Assembly: GCA_903927905.1 (NCBI GenBank)
Contig: CAIYOY010000089.1
Coordinates: 1 to 35,837 of the forward strand
DNA length: 35,837 nt
Reading direction: 5' to 3'
Source of the DNA: an uncultured Verrucomicrobiales bacterium
GTDB lineage: Bacteria; Verrucomicrobiota; Verrucomicrobiia; Limisphaerales; Palsa-1400
The notes under the pieces were generated by a model. The model was not told where the DNA came from. It saw only the letters and a program-made list of their open reading frames with translations, and did no database searches. Each line of letters opens with the position of its first letter. The first letter of the stretch is position 1. The translations under genes were made by a program, and so were the position numbers. This document shows, piece after piece, positions 7,501 to 15,096 of the stretch.

Positions 7501-8914
7501 ATTGCCCCACCATTTCTTTGGCGGAATATCCAAAAACCTTTTCCGCCCCTTTGTTCCAGCTCGTTATGATGCTGTTGAGATCTTTGCCGATAATGGCGTC
7601 ATCGGAAAATTCCACGATGGCCGCCATCTGCTGAGAGGCCATCTCCCCGATTTTTCGCACGGTGATATTTTCATGGGCCACCACCACTCGTGGCGCTGTG
7701 CCCACATCAGGAAAATGAGAAACCCGCCCGACGAACCAGCGTTGTTCTGATGGCGAGTGGCACGGATATTCCATGGAAAAATCATTTTGCTTTCCCGCGA
7801 TGACCGCGCGAATACCGGCGGCAAATTTTTTCGCATCGGCTGCTTCCGGGCCGGTGACCGCATCGGCGACCGCCAAATAATTGTCACCCACCTCCGCCCT
7901 CCGGGCCGCTGGAGGATTTTCCCGGACAAAACGCCGCCACGCTTCATTCGTGGCCATGATCTTGCCCGTTTCATCCAGCACACATAAGTGGGCGGTCAAC
8001 GAATCAATGGTGCATTGGGCAAAATGCGCGGATTGCCGCAACGCCTGTTCCGCGTTTTTCAAATCAGTCACGTCCGTGATCACCACCACGACAAATTCCA
8101 CCACGCCATTTTGTAAAGTGGGTTCGTATCGGACTGTATAGTGGAATTCACCGGCCCCGCTGGGCCGGTGTAATTCGTAGGTGACCCGTTCCCCGGCGAA
8201 AGCACGGTCCAAACGCGGGCGGATCTGCGCTTCATAAAGCTTGGCCAGAACATCCGATACCTTGCGGCCTACGATGGCGGGGGAGGAAAGCCCCAGGATT
8301 TCACTGTAAGCCGAATTGGCATAGACATAATTTCGCTCGTGGTTGACAATGACCAGACCAACCCGTGCGTTATCAGTTACCAATTGAAAGCGTTTTTCGC
8401 TTTCGACTAATTCATGCGTCTGCCGCCGCAATTCCAACTGCGCCATCACCTGCCTGCTCAGGATTCGCAACGCGTCCTGTTGTGACTGATTCAACTGGCG
8501 CGGCACATGGTCAATGACGCACAACATGCCGAGATTGTGGCCCTCGGGCGTCGCCAACTGCGCACCCGCATAAAAGCGCACATGGGGATCGCCCGTTACC
8601 AGGGGATTATCGTGAAAACGCTCATCCGTGAACGCATCCGGCACCATGAACAAATCATTTTGCAGAATGGCATGACCGCAAAAGGAAATATCCCGGGCGG
8701 TTTCGGTGGCGCCGATGTTTCCGATCCGGGACTTGAACCATTGCCGCTTATCGTCAATCAGCGAAATCATCGAGATGGGCGCTTCACAAATGTGGGCCGC
8801 AAGGGAAGTCAGGTCATCAAGGGATTGTTCGGGAAGTGTATCCAGCAAGTTATATTGACGCAGTGCCGCCATGCGCTTTTGTTCACCTATCGGCTCAAGA
8901 TTAGGTTGCTTCAT
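4505..8914 (-). CDS. Hybrid sensor histidine kinase with GAF and multiple PAS domains and C-terminal receiver
   Basis: A 1469-aa protein without convincing transmembrane segments, so probably cytoplasmic. Order (rough residues): GAF 20-165 of the 'ISLIDDKRQWFKSR...FCGHAIL' type, PAS 170-285, PAS 295-415, PAS 425-545, GAF 550-715, PAS 720-840, PAS 845-965, PAS 970-1090, HisKA with H1106 in 'LAGGIAHDLNNVL', HATPase about 1210-1330 (G-T-G-I-P, G-K-G-T-G-L-G-L-S boxes), receiver about 1350-1465 with acceptor D1398 ('LTDMAMPIMDG'). It should sense intracellular or redox/ligand cues through its PAS/GAF array and pass phosphate from His to its own receiver, then to another protein. No DNA-binding partner is adjacent; the lone receiver at 2699-3064 is a candidate. 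A strong promoter lies just upstream, giving a very short leader. Confidence 0.95.
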   Translation of the reverse strand: MKQPNLEPIGEQKRMAALRQYNLLDTLPEQSLDDLTSLAAHICEAPISMISLIDDKRQWFKSRIGNIGATETARDISFCGHAILQNDLFMVPDAFTDERFHDNPLVTGDPHVRFYAGAQLATPEGHNLGMLCVIDHVPRQLNQSQQDALRILSRQVMAQLELRRQTHELVESEKRFQLVTDNARVGLVIVNHERNYVYANSAYSEILGLSSPAIVGRKVSDVLAKLYEAQIRPRLDRAFAGERVTYELHRPSGAGEFHYTVRYEPTLQNGVVEFVVVVITDVTDLKNAEQALRQSAHFAQCTIDSLTAHLCVLDETGKIMATNEAWRRFVRENPPAARRAEVGDNYLAVADAVTGPEAADAKKFAAGIRAVIAGKQNDFSMEYPCHSPSEQRWFVGRVSHFPDVGTAPRVVVAHENITVRKIGEMASQQMAAIVEFSDDAIIGKDLNSIITSWNKGAEKVFGYSAKEMVGQSILRLIPNDRQDEENMILAKIRKGESVEHFETLRVKKDGRVIDVSVTASPIKDATGQIIGVSKVARDITDRKIAEKRIEVFSELGHRLSAATNAKEAARITIEEADKLLKIDSCTFNLYSREKQQIFAIQAMDESDGKRIEMAVEGDWFPVSKMIRKTVESGAHLILRDDVADPATAAEPFGDTSRRSASLMYVPIRHKKDVIGVLSIQSYTPQAYDQGDLQILQALADHCAGALRRIQTLEGLKESERRFTEMLENVGLIAMTLDKNGIITFANDYLLRLTGWKREEIIGADWFQTFIPDSDTTLKKLFFDTIDAGTIPAHHENAIKTKAGELRDIVWNNTPLRNASGQIIGTASLGEDFTERKRTLTALQESEERFREIAEQISQVFWVSSPAQNKVLYVSPAYEKVWGRNCADLYGNPLNWAEAIHVDDRPRVLQAVNSRQVTGEYDEEYRVIRPDGTMRWIRDRAFPVRNEDGSVQRIVGIADDITERKHTDERFRRLVDSNVQGVMFATNSGLITGANDAFLNIIGYGREELAAGSINWPMLTPPQYAEADRLAVADLVAKGVCAPYEKEFIRKDGKRIPVLIGVSAFQDGSDEGVCFVLDLTERKKLEAQFLRAQRMESVGTLAGGIAHDLNNVLAPILMSVDVLKDMVHDPDAEGMLNTLQTSAQRGADLIKQVLSFARGVEGERVTVNPVHILRDLVKVTKDTFPKSIDIRFTPAKNLWTVTGDPTQIHQVFLNLCVNARDAMPQGGTLTVGMENVVLDETYAAMNPESKPGSYVMIKVEDTGTGIPPEVRDRIFEPFFTTKELGKGTGLGLSTTLGIVKSHGGFIHLYSELGKGTKFKVYFPANTTQSASDQVAIEQTQLPRGHGELILVVDDEEAIRKIAKSTLERFGYHVLLACHGAEAVSLYAQQSKKIAAVLTDMAMPIMDGPALIIALKSMNPEVKIIGSSGLSANGGVAKAVGAGVKYFVPKPYTAETLLKTIHQTINEKQEA

Positions 8915-8931
8915 TAGATTGCCAAATCTGA

Positions 8932-8960
8932 TTATTAAAAAGTATTTATAATTATGTCAA
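8932..8960 (-). promoter_or_regulatory. Sigma70-type promoter for the hybrid histidine kinase
   Basis: On the minus strand, a perfect -35 TTGACA (8955-8960) is followed after 17 bp by TAATAA (8932-8937). The kinase ATG is at 8912-8914, only about 18 bp past the -10 box, so the mRNA would have a leader of roughly ten bases or be nearly leaderless. No Shine-Dalgarno sequence is present, which agrees with this. Confidence 0.7.
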
Positions 8961-9006
8961 TGCAGAGCCCCAAAACTTTGAAGCCTATTTTCTTCCCGAA
9001 TTTCAA

Positions 9007-9034
9007 TTGACTATTCTCAACAAGATGCGATAAT
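9007..9034 (+). promoter_or_regulatory. Sigma70-type promoter for cysI
   Basis: TTGACT (9007-9012) and GATAAT (9029-9034) are separated by 16 bp, 28 bp before the cysI ATG. Immediately downstream a perfect 7-bp inverted repeat, CATAAGT (9037-9043) and ACTTATG (9058-9064), brackets the expected transcription start and includes the start codon. This could be an operator or a coincidence of AT-rich sequence. Confidence 0.6.
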
Positions 9035-9061
9035 AACATAAGTAATATTAGTAAGTAACTT

Positions 9062-10759
9062 ATGATTGATTCAGCAGCAGCACCGAAACCGTTGACCAAG
9101 AACGAAGGCCTTAAAGCGGCCAACCCAATTCTTTCTGGCACCATTAGCCAAACTTTGGCCGATTCATCCAAAGAACGTTTCTCCGAAGAGGACTACGAAT
9201 TCCTGAAATTTCACGGAATTTACCAACAGGACGATCGCGATACCCGCAAGGTTGCCAAGCATTATATGTACATGGTGCGCGGCCGTTTGCCTGGCGGCAT
9301 TTTGTCGTCGGACGTTTATCTCGGCTTCGACAAGATCGCCACGGAATGGGCCAATAACACCTTGCGCATCACCACGCGGCAGGGCTTTCAATTTCACGGC
9401 GTAACCAAAGGCAGCCTGGCCAAATTCATGAAGGGCCTCAACGACGCCATGGCCACCACGCTGGCCGCTTGCGGCGATGTGAATCGCAACGTCATGGCCG
9501 CGCCGACTCCCGCCACCAGCCCGTGGGTGGATGAGATCCAACGCCACGCCAAAGCCGTCTCCGATGCCTTGCTGCCGAAGACCCGCGCCTACCATCAGAT
9601 CTGGGTGGAAGGCGTGGAAATCAAGTTGACCCAAGAGGATGCGGATTTCGTGGACCCGCTCTACGGCAAAACCTATTTGCCGCGCAAATTCAAAGTCGCC
9701 TTCGCCATTCCGCCATTGAATGACATTGATATTTTTACCAATGACCTCGGCTTTATCGCCATTGTGGAAAACGGCAAACTCGTCGGTTACAACGTGACGG
9801 CCGGCGGCGGTCTCGGCATGAGCCACGGCAACGCCGCGACTTATCCGCGCATGGCCGATGTCATCGGTTTTGTGACGCCGGAACAGGTGATTGATGCCTC
9901 CAAAGCCGTGGTCAAAATCCATCGCGATTTCGGTGATCGCACCAATCGCAAACACGCGCGCCTGAAATACGTCATCCAGGAAAAAGGCGTGGCCTGGTTC
10001 AAAGAAGAACTCAATCAGCGTCTCGGGTTTACATTGCCCGCAGCGAAGCCTTTTACCTTCACCAAGCAGGGCGATCTCTATGGCTGGCACAAGCAGTTTG
10101 ATGGAAAATATTTCCTCGGTTTGTTTGTGGAAAACGGTCGCATCAAAGACGCGGGCAATTACCGGCTGAAAGCCGGCTTGAAAGCCGTGGCGGAGAAATT
10201 CAAGCCAGAAATGCGCTTGACACCTTCACAGAACATTCTGCTGGTCAATATCCCGGATGGAGATCGGGACGGCATCAATAAGATTTTGGCCGAACACGGC
10301 GTGGCCATTGAAAAACAGGCCAGCGTCATCCGCCTCGCCTCCATCGCTTGCCCGTCCATGCCGACCTGCGGCCTGGGCCTGGCCGAGTCCGAACGCGCGA
10401 TGCCCGAGGTCTTGACCCGCTTGGAAAAACTGTTGGAAGAAGTCGGTTTGCCCGACGAAGAAATCGTCACCCGCATGACCGGTTGCCCCAATGGTTGCGC
10501 CCGGCCCTACATGGCGGAGATCGCCTTTGTCGGACGCGGTCCCGGCAAATACGCGTTGTTCCTTGGCGGCAACGAATCGAGCACCCGCATCAACACCATC
10601 TACCGCGAAAGCGTGAAGAATGAAGAAATCATCAACGAACTGCGCCCCTTGCTGACGCGCTTTGTCAAAGAGCGGATTGGCGCGGAACGCTTCGGCGATT
10701 TCTGTGAACGCGTGATTTTGCCAGAGTTGCCTCCGCCCGCGGCAAAGAAAGCCGCGTGA
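9062..10759 (+). CDS. cysI: Assimilatory sulfite reductase, siroheme/[4Fe-4S] hemoprotein subunit
   Basis: A 565-aa protein of the nitrite/sulfite reductase hemoprotein family, close to the length of bacterial CysI. It reduces sulfite to sulfide with six electrons in cysteine biosynthesis. The two half-domains are visible, with N-terminal 'YMYMVRGRLPGG' and 'RITTRQGFQFHG', and the cluster/siroheme ligands lie in the CX5C...CX3C pattern: C430, C436 ('CPSMPTCGLGLAESER') and C475, C479 ('TGCPNGC'). This pattern and 'SMPTCGL' favour sulfite over nitrite reductase, as does cysH next door. No flavoprotein subunit (cysJ) or ferredoxin gene is adjacent, so the electron donor is not known. No Shine-Dalgarno site precedes the ATG; a good promoter does. 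Confidence 0.95.
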   Translation: MIDSAAAPKPLTKNEGLKAANPILSGTISQTLADSSKERFSEEDYEFLKFHGIYQQDDRDTRKVAKHYMYMVRGRLPGGILSSDVYLGFDKIATEWANNTLRITTRQGFQFHGVTKGSLAKFMKGLNDAMATTLAACGDVNRNVMAAPTPATSPWVDEIQRHAKAVSDALLPKTRAYHQIWVEGVEIKLTQEDADFVDPLYGKTYLPRKFKVAFAIPPLNDIDIFTNDLGFIAIVENGKLVGYNVTAGGGLGMSHGNAATYPRMADVIGFVTPEQVIDASKAVVKIHRDFGDRTNRKHARLKYVIQEKGVAWFKEELNQRLGFTLPAAKPFTFTKQGDLYGWHKQFDGKYFLGLFVENGRIKDAGNYRLKAGLKAVAEKFKPEMRLTPSQNILLVNIPDGDRDGINKILAEHGVAIEKQASVIRLASIACPSMPTCGLGLAESERAMPEVLTRLEKLLEEVGLPDEEIVTRMTGCPNGCARPYMAEIAFVGRGPGKYALFLGGNESSTRINTIYRESVKNEEIINELRPLLTRFVKERIGAERFGDFCERVILPELPPPAAKKAA

Positions 10760-10769
10760 TAGAAACAGG

Positions 10770-10794
10770 GTGGCTGTGTTGGTGACAACGCGGC
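10770..10794 (+). repeat. Short hairpin repeat with GTGA tetraloop (copy 1)
   Basis: A 25-bp segment, identical at 24 of 25 positions to 18399-18423. Its core GTTG-GTGA-CAAC folds as a hairpin with a GNRA-type loop. It begins 11 bp after the cysI stop. Both copies are followed within about 50 bp by CTCCC and TAGGCCG, suggesting a longer degenerate unit of about 60 bp. Confidence 0.7.
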
Positions 10795-10823
10795 TAACAC
10801 TCCTCCCGGTGCAGTTCCTGTAG

Positions 10824-10843
10824 GCCGGGTAACCTTACCCGGC
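10824..10843. other. Perfect 20-bp palindrome between cysI and cysH
   Basis: GCCGGGTAACCTTACCCGGC is fully self-complementary. It could form a stable hairpin in the cysI-cysH intergenic RNA (processing or attenuation) or be a protein-binding palindrome. There is no T-tract after it, so a simple intrinsic terminator is unlikely. Confidence 0.55.
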
Positions 10844-10894
10844 GATTTGGCGGAAATGATCAGAAAAACAAAAAATTGAAAAGACATTAAAATT

Positions 10895-11677
10895 GTGTCC
10901 CTGACCATTCTCGAATCCAACAACTACGGCCAGTCCGCCGCGACCCCCCTCTCGGCGCGGGACGTGGATCTGTTGGACCAGGACTTCACCACCCTGCCGA
11001 CGGTAGATATTCTGTCGTGGGCGTGGAGTCGTTTTGGCGAACGCGCCGCCATCGGCACCAGCTTCCAAGGCTCGGGCCTCGTCATGATGCACCTGGCCAA
11101 AGAAGCGGGCATTATTTTTCCCGCATTTACCTTGGACACCGGATTGCTTTTCCCCGAAACGCTGGATTTAAAAAAACGCCTGGAAGATTTTTACGGTTTT
11201 AAAATCGAATCACTGCACCCCGACCTGACCATCGAGCAACAAGCCGAAGCCCAGGGCCCCGCCCTCTGGAATCGCGACCCCGACCTCTGCTGCACCATGC
11301 GCAAAGTCATGCCCTTGCAGAACAAGCTCGGCGACCTTGATTGCTGGATCACCGGCCTGCGCCGCGAACAATCCGAGACCCGCTCCAGCATCGGCGTGAT
11401 CGAACTCTATTCCCTCGAAGCCGGCCAACCCCGCGACATCGTGAAACTGAACCCGATGGCCAACTGGTCCCGCGACGCCATCTGGAAATACATTCACGAC
11501 CATAAAATCCCCTACAATCCATTGCACGACCAAGGCTACCGCTCGATCGGCTGCATGACCTGCACCAAAAAAACCGGGGCAGGGGAGAGCGAGCGGGCCG
11601 GGCGTTGGACCGGTTTCAAAAAAGTCGAATGTGGCATCCACACCTTCATGTCCCGCAAAAACGACTTCCAGATCTGA
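10895..11677 (+). CDS. cysH: Assimilatory adenylylsulfate/phosphoadenylylsulfate reductase, [4Fe-4S] type
   Basis: A 260-aa protein of the CysH family that reduces activated sulfate (APS or PAPS) to sulfite with thioredoxin, supplying the neighbouring sulfite reductase. The iron-sulfur ligands C132, C133 ('CCTMRK') and C220, C223 ('GCMTC') are present; this CC...CxxC set marks the cluster-containing branch, which usually prefers APS. The catalytic cysteine C246 sits in the C-terminal 'ECGIH' motif. The start is GTG at 10895; no in-frame ATG near it would keep the N-terminus. It lies 135 bp after cysI on the same strand, likely one transcript, with a hairpin repeat and a palindrome between them. 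Confidence 0.93.
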   Translation: MSLTILESNNYGQSAATPLSARDVDLLDQDFTTLPTVDILSWAWSRFGERAAIGTSFQGSGLVMMHLAKEAGIIFPAFTLDTGLLFPETLDLKKRLEDFYGFKIESLHPDLTIEQQAEAQGPALWNRDPDLCCTMRKVMPLQNKLGDLDCWITGLRREQSETRSSIGVIELYSLEAGQPRDIVKLNPMANWSRDAIWKYIHDHKIPYNPLHDQGYRSIGCMTCTKKTGAGESERAGRWTGFKKVECGIHTFMSRKNDFQI

Positions 11678-11679
11678 AT

Positions 11680-11688
11680 CTTTCCGAG
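11680..11688 (+). repeat. 9-bp direct repeat, left target-site duplication of the 11689 element
   Basis: CTTTCCGAG abuts the left terminal inverted repeat and is repeated exactly at 11901-11909 abutting the right one. This is the expected footprint of transposition with a 9-bp duplication. Confidence 0.8.
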
Positions 11689-11900
11689 GGGCGCATCTCA
11701 TTACTGTCCTTCCCGTCTTAACCCATTGTCAAACCAAGGGCTTAAATCAAGCCAACCCGCCGAATATGATTCTCCCTCTCCGCTCCATCGGATGGAGGGG
11801 AGAGAGCACCGCGAGCGGTGCAGCAACCAACCGTACTGACTGCCTGGGTGAGGTGAGGTCTTCTCTTTCCGACATACAAGGACAGAGTCCGGATGCGCCC
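11689..11900. mobile_element. 212-bp non-coding MITE-like element with TIRs and 9-bp target duplication
   Basis: The ends are perfect 9-bp inverted repeats, GGGCGCATC (11689-11697) and GATGCGCCC (11892-11900). After six mismatches the homology resumes with CTGTCCTT on the left and its complement AAGGACAG on the right, giving about 23-bp TIRs matching at 17 positions. The flanks are an exact 9-bp direct repeat. Inside are three hairpins: GGCTT/AAGCC, an imperfect stem around CTCCATCGGATGGAG, and CACCGC-GA-GCGGTG. There is no transposase frame, so movement would need a transposase in trans. The left end GCGCATCTCATTA matches the element at 4308. It sits 3 bp after the cysH stop plus the duplication and fills most of the cysH-protease gap. 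Confidence 0.8.
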
Positions 11901-11909
11901 CTTTCCGAG
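11901..11909 (+). repeat. 9-bp direct repeat, right target-site duplication of the 11689 element
   Basis: Exact copy of CTTTCCGAG at 11680-11688, abutting the right terminal inverted repeat. Confidence 0.8.
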
Positions 11910-11930
11910 TTTTTCCGATATATCTTCTGG

Positions 11931-11948
11931 AGATTTTTTAAAAAATCT
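11931..11948. other. 18-bp AT-rich palindrome upstream of the metalloprotease gene
   Basis: AGATTTTTTAAAAAATCT is perfectly self-complementary and lies about 50 bp before the metalloprotease start. It could be an operator, a terminator remnant belonging to cysH (the MITE now separates them), or promoter DNA. No clear -35/-10 pair is assigned. Confidence 0.4.
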
Positions 11949-12000
11949 TCTACCATGTCTTATGTCCCAGCCAGGACATCATTTTAAAACAGCAACGAAC

Positions 12001-15000
12001 GTGACTCCAATTCCCCGGCTAAAACCCGTCCTCTTGGCGCTTGCCTTTGTCCTTCTTTGCCTGACCGCGCGCGCCCAAAATTCCAGCCGCGCCAAAGAAT
12101 GGACTCATTTATCCGCAGTGCCACTTAATAAAACCGGCGTTCCACGCCGCGTCCAACCTCTGCGTGGTGAATTATTCCGCCTCGACCATTCCATCATCCT
12201 TACGAATTACGCCGCTATTCAACCGGGTGAACCGTCCGACGCCAAAACCATCGGCACCGAAATCAACTTGCCCATGCCCGACGGCAACACCGCCCGGTTC
12301 TCCGTGGTCGAAGCTCCCGTGATGGCACCTGAACTCGCGGCAAAATTTCCCGAAATAAAAACCTACGCCGGGCAGGGGATTGACGACCCTTCGGCTTCAG
12401 TGCGACTCGATTGGACGCCGACCGGTTTTCACGCCCAGGTGTTATCCCCTCATGGCGCAGTCTATGTGGATCCTGTTTATGGCGACGACGCCCAAATCCA
12501 CGTCAGCTACTACAAGCGCGACTACTCCAAATCTTCCGACGGCTGGAACTGTCTCGCCGCCGGTGGCAACGCCGCCGCCCGAGGCGTCGGCGACGCCACC
12601 ACTTCCTCCGTCACGGCCAACAAAGTCCAATCCGGCACCACCTTGCGCACCTACCGCCTCGCCGTTGCTTGCACCGGCGAATACGCCGCCTATTTTGGCG
12701 GCACCGTTCCGAACGCCATGGCCGCCATAGTCAGCGCAGTCAACCGTGTGGACGGCGTCTATGAAACCGAACTCGCCGTCCGCCTGGTCCTCGTTGGCAA
12801 CAACAACCTGATTGTTTACACCAACGCCGCGACCGATCCTTATTCCAACACCGATGCCAACGCCATGCTCGCCCAGAATCAGACCAACCTCGATTCCGTC
12901 ATCGGTTCCGCAAATTACGATATCGGCCACGTCGTCAGCACCGGCGGTGGCGGCCTCGCCCTCCTCGGCGTCGTTTGCCAGGCCGGATCAAAAGCGCAGG
13001 GCGTGACCGGTTCCTCCGCCCCTACCGGCGATTCTTTCTGGATAGACTATGTCGCCCACGAAATGGGCCACGAATTTGGCGCGAACCACACCTTCAACAG
13101 CCAAAACGGTTCCTGTGGCGGAGGCAATCGCAACGCCGCCACCGCCTACGAACCGGGTAGCGGCCTCACCATCATGGCCTACGCCGGGATATGTGCGCCC
13201 GATGATTTGCAGCCGCATAGCGATCCTTTTTTTCACGGTATCAGCCTCGATGAAATCCAGACTTACCTCACCTCGGGCGGCGGCGGCAGTTGCGCCGTCA
13301 CCACCGCCACCGGTAACAGCGCTCCCACCATCAGCGCTGGAGCCAATTACACCATTCCCGCCTCCACCCCGTTCGTTCTGACGGCCACGGGCAGCGATCC
13401 CAACAGCGACCCTTTGACTTACAGTTGGGAGGAAATGGACCTCGGCCCTGCTACAGTGCTAACCGCCCCCGACAATGGTTCCAGCCCGCTCTTCCGCCCC
13501 TTCAACCCAACCAACTCGCCGTCCCGCTATTTTCCGCAACTCGCCAGCGTCCTGGCCCACACCAATTGGGACGAAGAAATTCTTCCGACCACCAGCCGCA
13601 CCCTGAAATTCCGCGTCACCGCCCGCGACAACCGCACCGGCGGCGGTGGCGTCGCCGATGCCCAGATGACCGTCGCCACCGTCAGCAACGCCGGCCCCTT
13701 CGCCGTCACCTCGCCCAACACCGCCGTGAGCTGGTCCGGTGCGCGCACCGTCACTTGGAATGTCGCGGGCACCACCAATGCCCCCATCAGCGCGACCGGC
13801 GTCAACCTCTACCTCTCCACCAACAGCGGCCTCGCCTTTACCTTTCTCCTCGCCACCAACGTCCCGAACAACGGCTCCGCTGCCGTCGTCCTGCCGAACC
13901 TCAACACCACCCACGCGCGCATCAAAGTCCAGGCCAACGGCAACATTTTCTATGACATCAACGACGTGGATTTCACCGTTACCCCAGGCAGCGCCACCCC
14001 CTTCATTCAGTTGACTGGAACCGCCTTGGCGCAGGAATCTTGCCTGCCCACCAACGGGGTCATTGATCCCTACGAAACCGTCACCGTCAATTGGACCCTC
14101 TCGAATTTTGGCAGCTCGCCCACCGCCAACCTCGTCGGCACGCTGCTTGCCACCAATGGCGTGTACTATCCCGGCGCGCCGCAAAATTACGGGGCCATCG
14201 GCTCGGGCGGCAGTGTCACCCGCTCGTTCTCTTTTGTTCCGGCGGGCGTTTGCGGCGGATCAGTCACCGGCCTCGTGCAACTCCTAGACGGCTCCACCAA
14301 CCTGGGAACAGTCTCCACCGTCTTCCCCTTGGGTTTGGTCCAGAACACCGTGGTCACCCAGATCTTCAACAACGCCAATGCCTTCACCATAGTTGACAAC
14401 GCCAGCGCCTCGACCTATCCCTCCACCATCCCCGTTTCCGGCGTTGCCCTGGCCGGCGCCAAAGTCACCGCCACCATCAAAGGCTGGTCCCACACCTACG
14501 CCAGCGATGTCGGCATGTTGCTCGTCGGCCCCGGCGGTCAAAAAGTAAAACTCGACGGCGGCGCGGGCGGCTCTGCGTCCATCACCAACATCAACGTCAC
14601 TTTCGATGACAGCGCCAGCGCCTCGCTTCCGGCCAGCGCCATTGCCACCGGAACCTATTTGCCCACCGATTTGGACTCCACCGAGGTCTATAACTCCCCG
14701 GCCCCGGCCAGTCCCTACGGCACCACCCTCGCGCCCCTGACCGCGTCCCCCAACGGCACCTGGTCCCTCTATGTCGAAGACTTCTATTCCGGTGATTCCG
14801 GCACTATTTCCGGCGGCTGGAGCCTGAAATTCCTGACCACCACGACCACGACCAACTGCTGCTCCACTTTTCCGCAGCCGACCCTCCTCACCACCACCTA
14901 TTCCAAAAACTCCGTCAAATTTAGCTGGAATTCATTGCCTGGCCCCCATTACCAGGTCCAATACCGCACCAACTTCAGCGCCGGCAGTTGGACCAACCTC

Positions 15001-15096
15001 GGTTCTCTCATCCTCGGCACCAACACGCTCACGGCCATCACCGACACCTTCACCAATTCCCCCGTCCGCTTCTACCGCGTGCTGGTGGAGCCTTGA
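12001..15096 (+). CDS. Secreted reprolysin-like zinc metalloprotease with P-domain-like region and C-terminal FN-like module
   Basis: A 1031-aa protein from GTG 12001, which starts right before a good signal peptide (basic 'RLKP', hydrophobic stretch, 'TARA-Q' cleavage). The frame stays open to 11893, but that extension would bury the signal. After a propeptide comes a metzincin domain with HExxHxxGxxH at H353, H357, H363 and the Met-turn at M392 ('TIMAY'), as in M12B reprolysins. Next are an Ig/PKD-like stretch (about 440-560), further beta-sandwich segments, a proprotein-convertase P-domain-like region (about 784-950: 'GVALAGAKVTATIKGWSHTY', 'GTWSLYVEDFYSGDSG'), and a C-terminal FN-like module (Y-Q-V-Q-Y-R-T-N...R-F-Y-R). 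It probably degrades extracellular protein. It shares the C-terminal module type with the protein at 3071-4042. Confidence 0.9.
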   Translation: MTPIPRLKPVLLALAFVLLCLTARAQNSSRAKEWTHLSAVPLNKTGVPRRVQPLRGELFRLDHSIILTNYAAIQPGEPSDAKTIGTEINLPMPDGNTARFSVVEAPVMAPELAAKFPEIKTYAGQGIDDPSASVRLDWTPTGFHAQVLSPHGAVYVDPVYGDDAQIHVSYYKRDYSKSSDGWNCLAAGGNAAARGVGDATTSSVTANKVQSGTTLRTYRLAVACTGEYAAYFGGTVPNAMAAIVSAVNRVDGVYETELAVRLVLVGNNNLIVYTNAATDPYSNTDANAMLAQNQTNLDSVIGSANYDIGHVVSTGGGGLALLGVVCQAGSKAQGVTGSSAPTGDSFWIDYVAHEMGHEFGANHTFNSQNGSCGGGNRNAATAYEPGSGLTIMAYAGICAPDDLQPHSDPFFHGISLDEIQTYLTSGGGGSCAVTTATGNSAPTISAGANYTIPASTPFVLTATGSDPNSDPLTYSWEEMDLGPATVLTAPDNGSSPLFRPFNPTNSPSRYFPQLASVLAHTNWDEEILPTTSRTLKFRVTARDNRTGGGGVADAQMTVATVSNAGPFAVTSPNTAVSWSGARTVTWNVAGTTNAPISATGVNLYLSTNSGLAFTFLLATNVPNNGSAAVVLPNLNTTHARIKVQANGNIFYDINDVDFTVTPGSATPFIQLTGTALAQESCLPTNGVIDPYETVTVNWTLSNFGSSPTANLVGTLLATNGVYYPGAPQNYGAIGSGGSVTRSFSFVPAGVCGGSVTGLVQLLDGSTNLGTVSTVFPLGLVQNTVVTQIFNNANAFTIVDNASASTYPSTIPVSGVALAGAKVTATIKGWSHTYASDVGMLLVGPGGQKVKLDGGAGGSASITNINVTFDDSASASLPASAIATGTYLPTDLDSTEVYNSPAPASPYGTTLAPLTASPNGTWSLYVEDFYSGDSGTISGGWSLKFLTTTTTTNCCSTFPQPTLLTTTYSKNSVKFSWNSLPGPHYQVQYRTNFSAGSWTNLGSLILGTNTLTAITDTFTNSPVRFYRVLVEP

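Noticed and set aside
12411-13955. Several long alternative frames inside the metalloprotease gene
   Set aside because: They are Arg/Pro/His-rich shadows produced by GC-biased third positions of the real frame.
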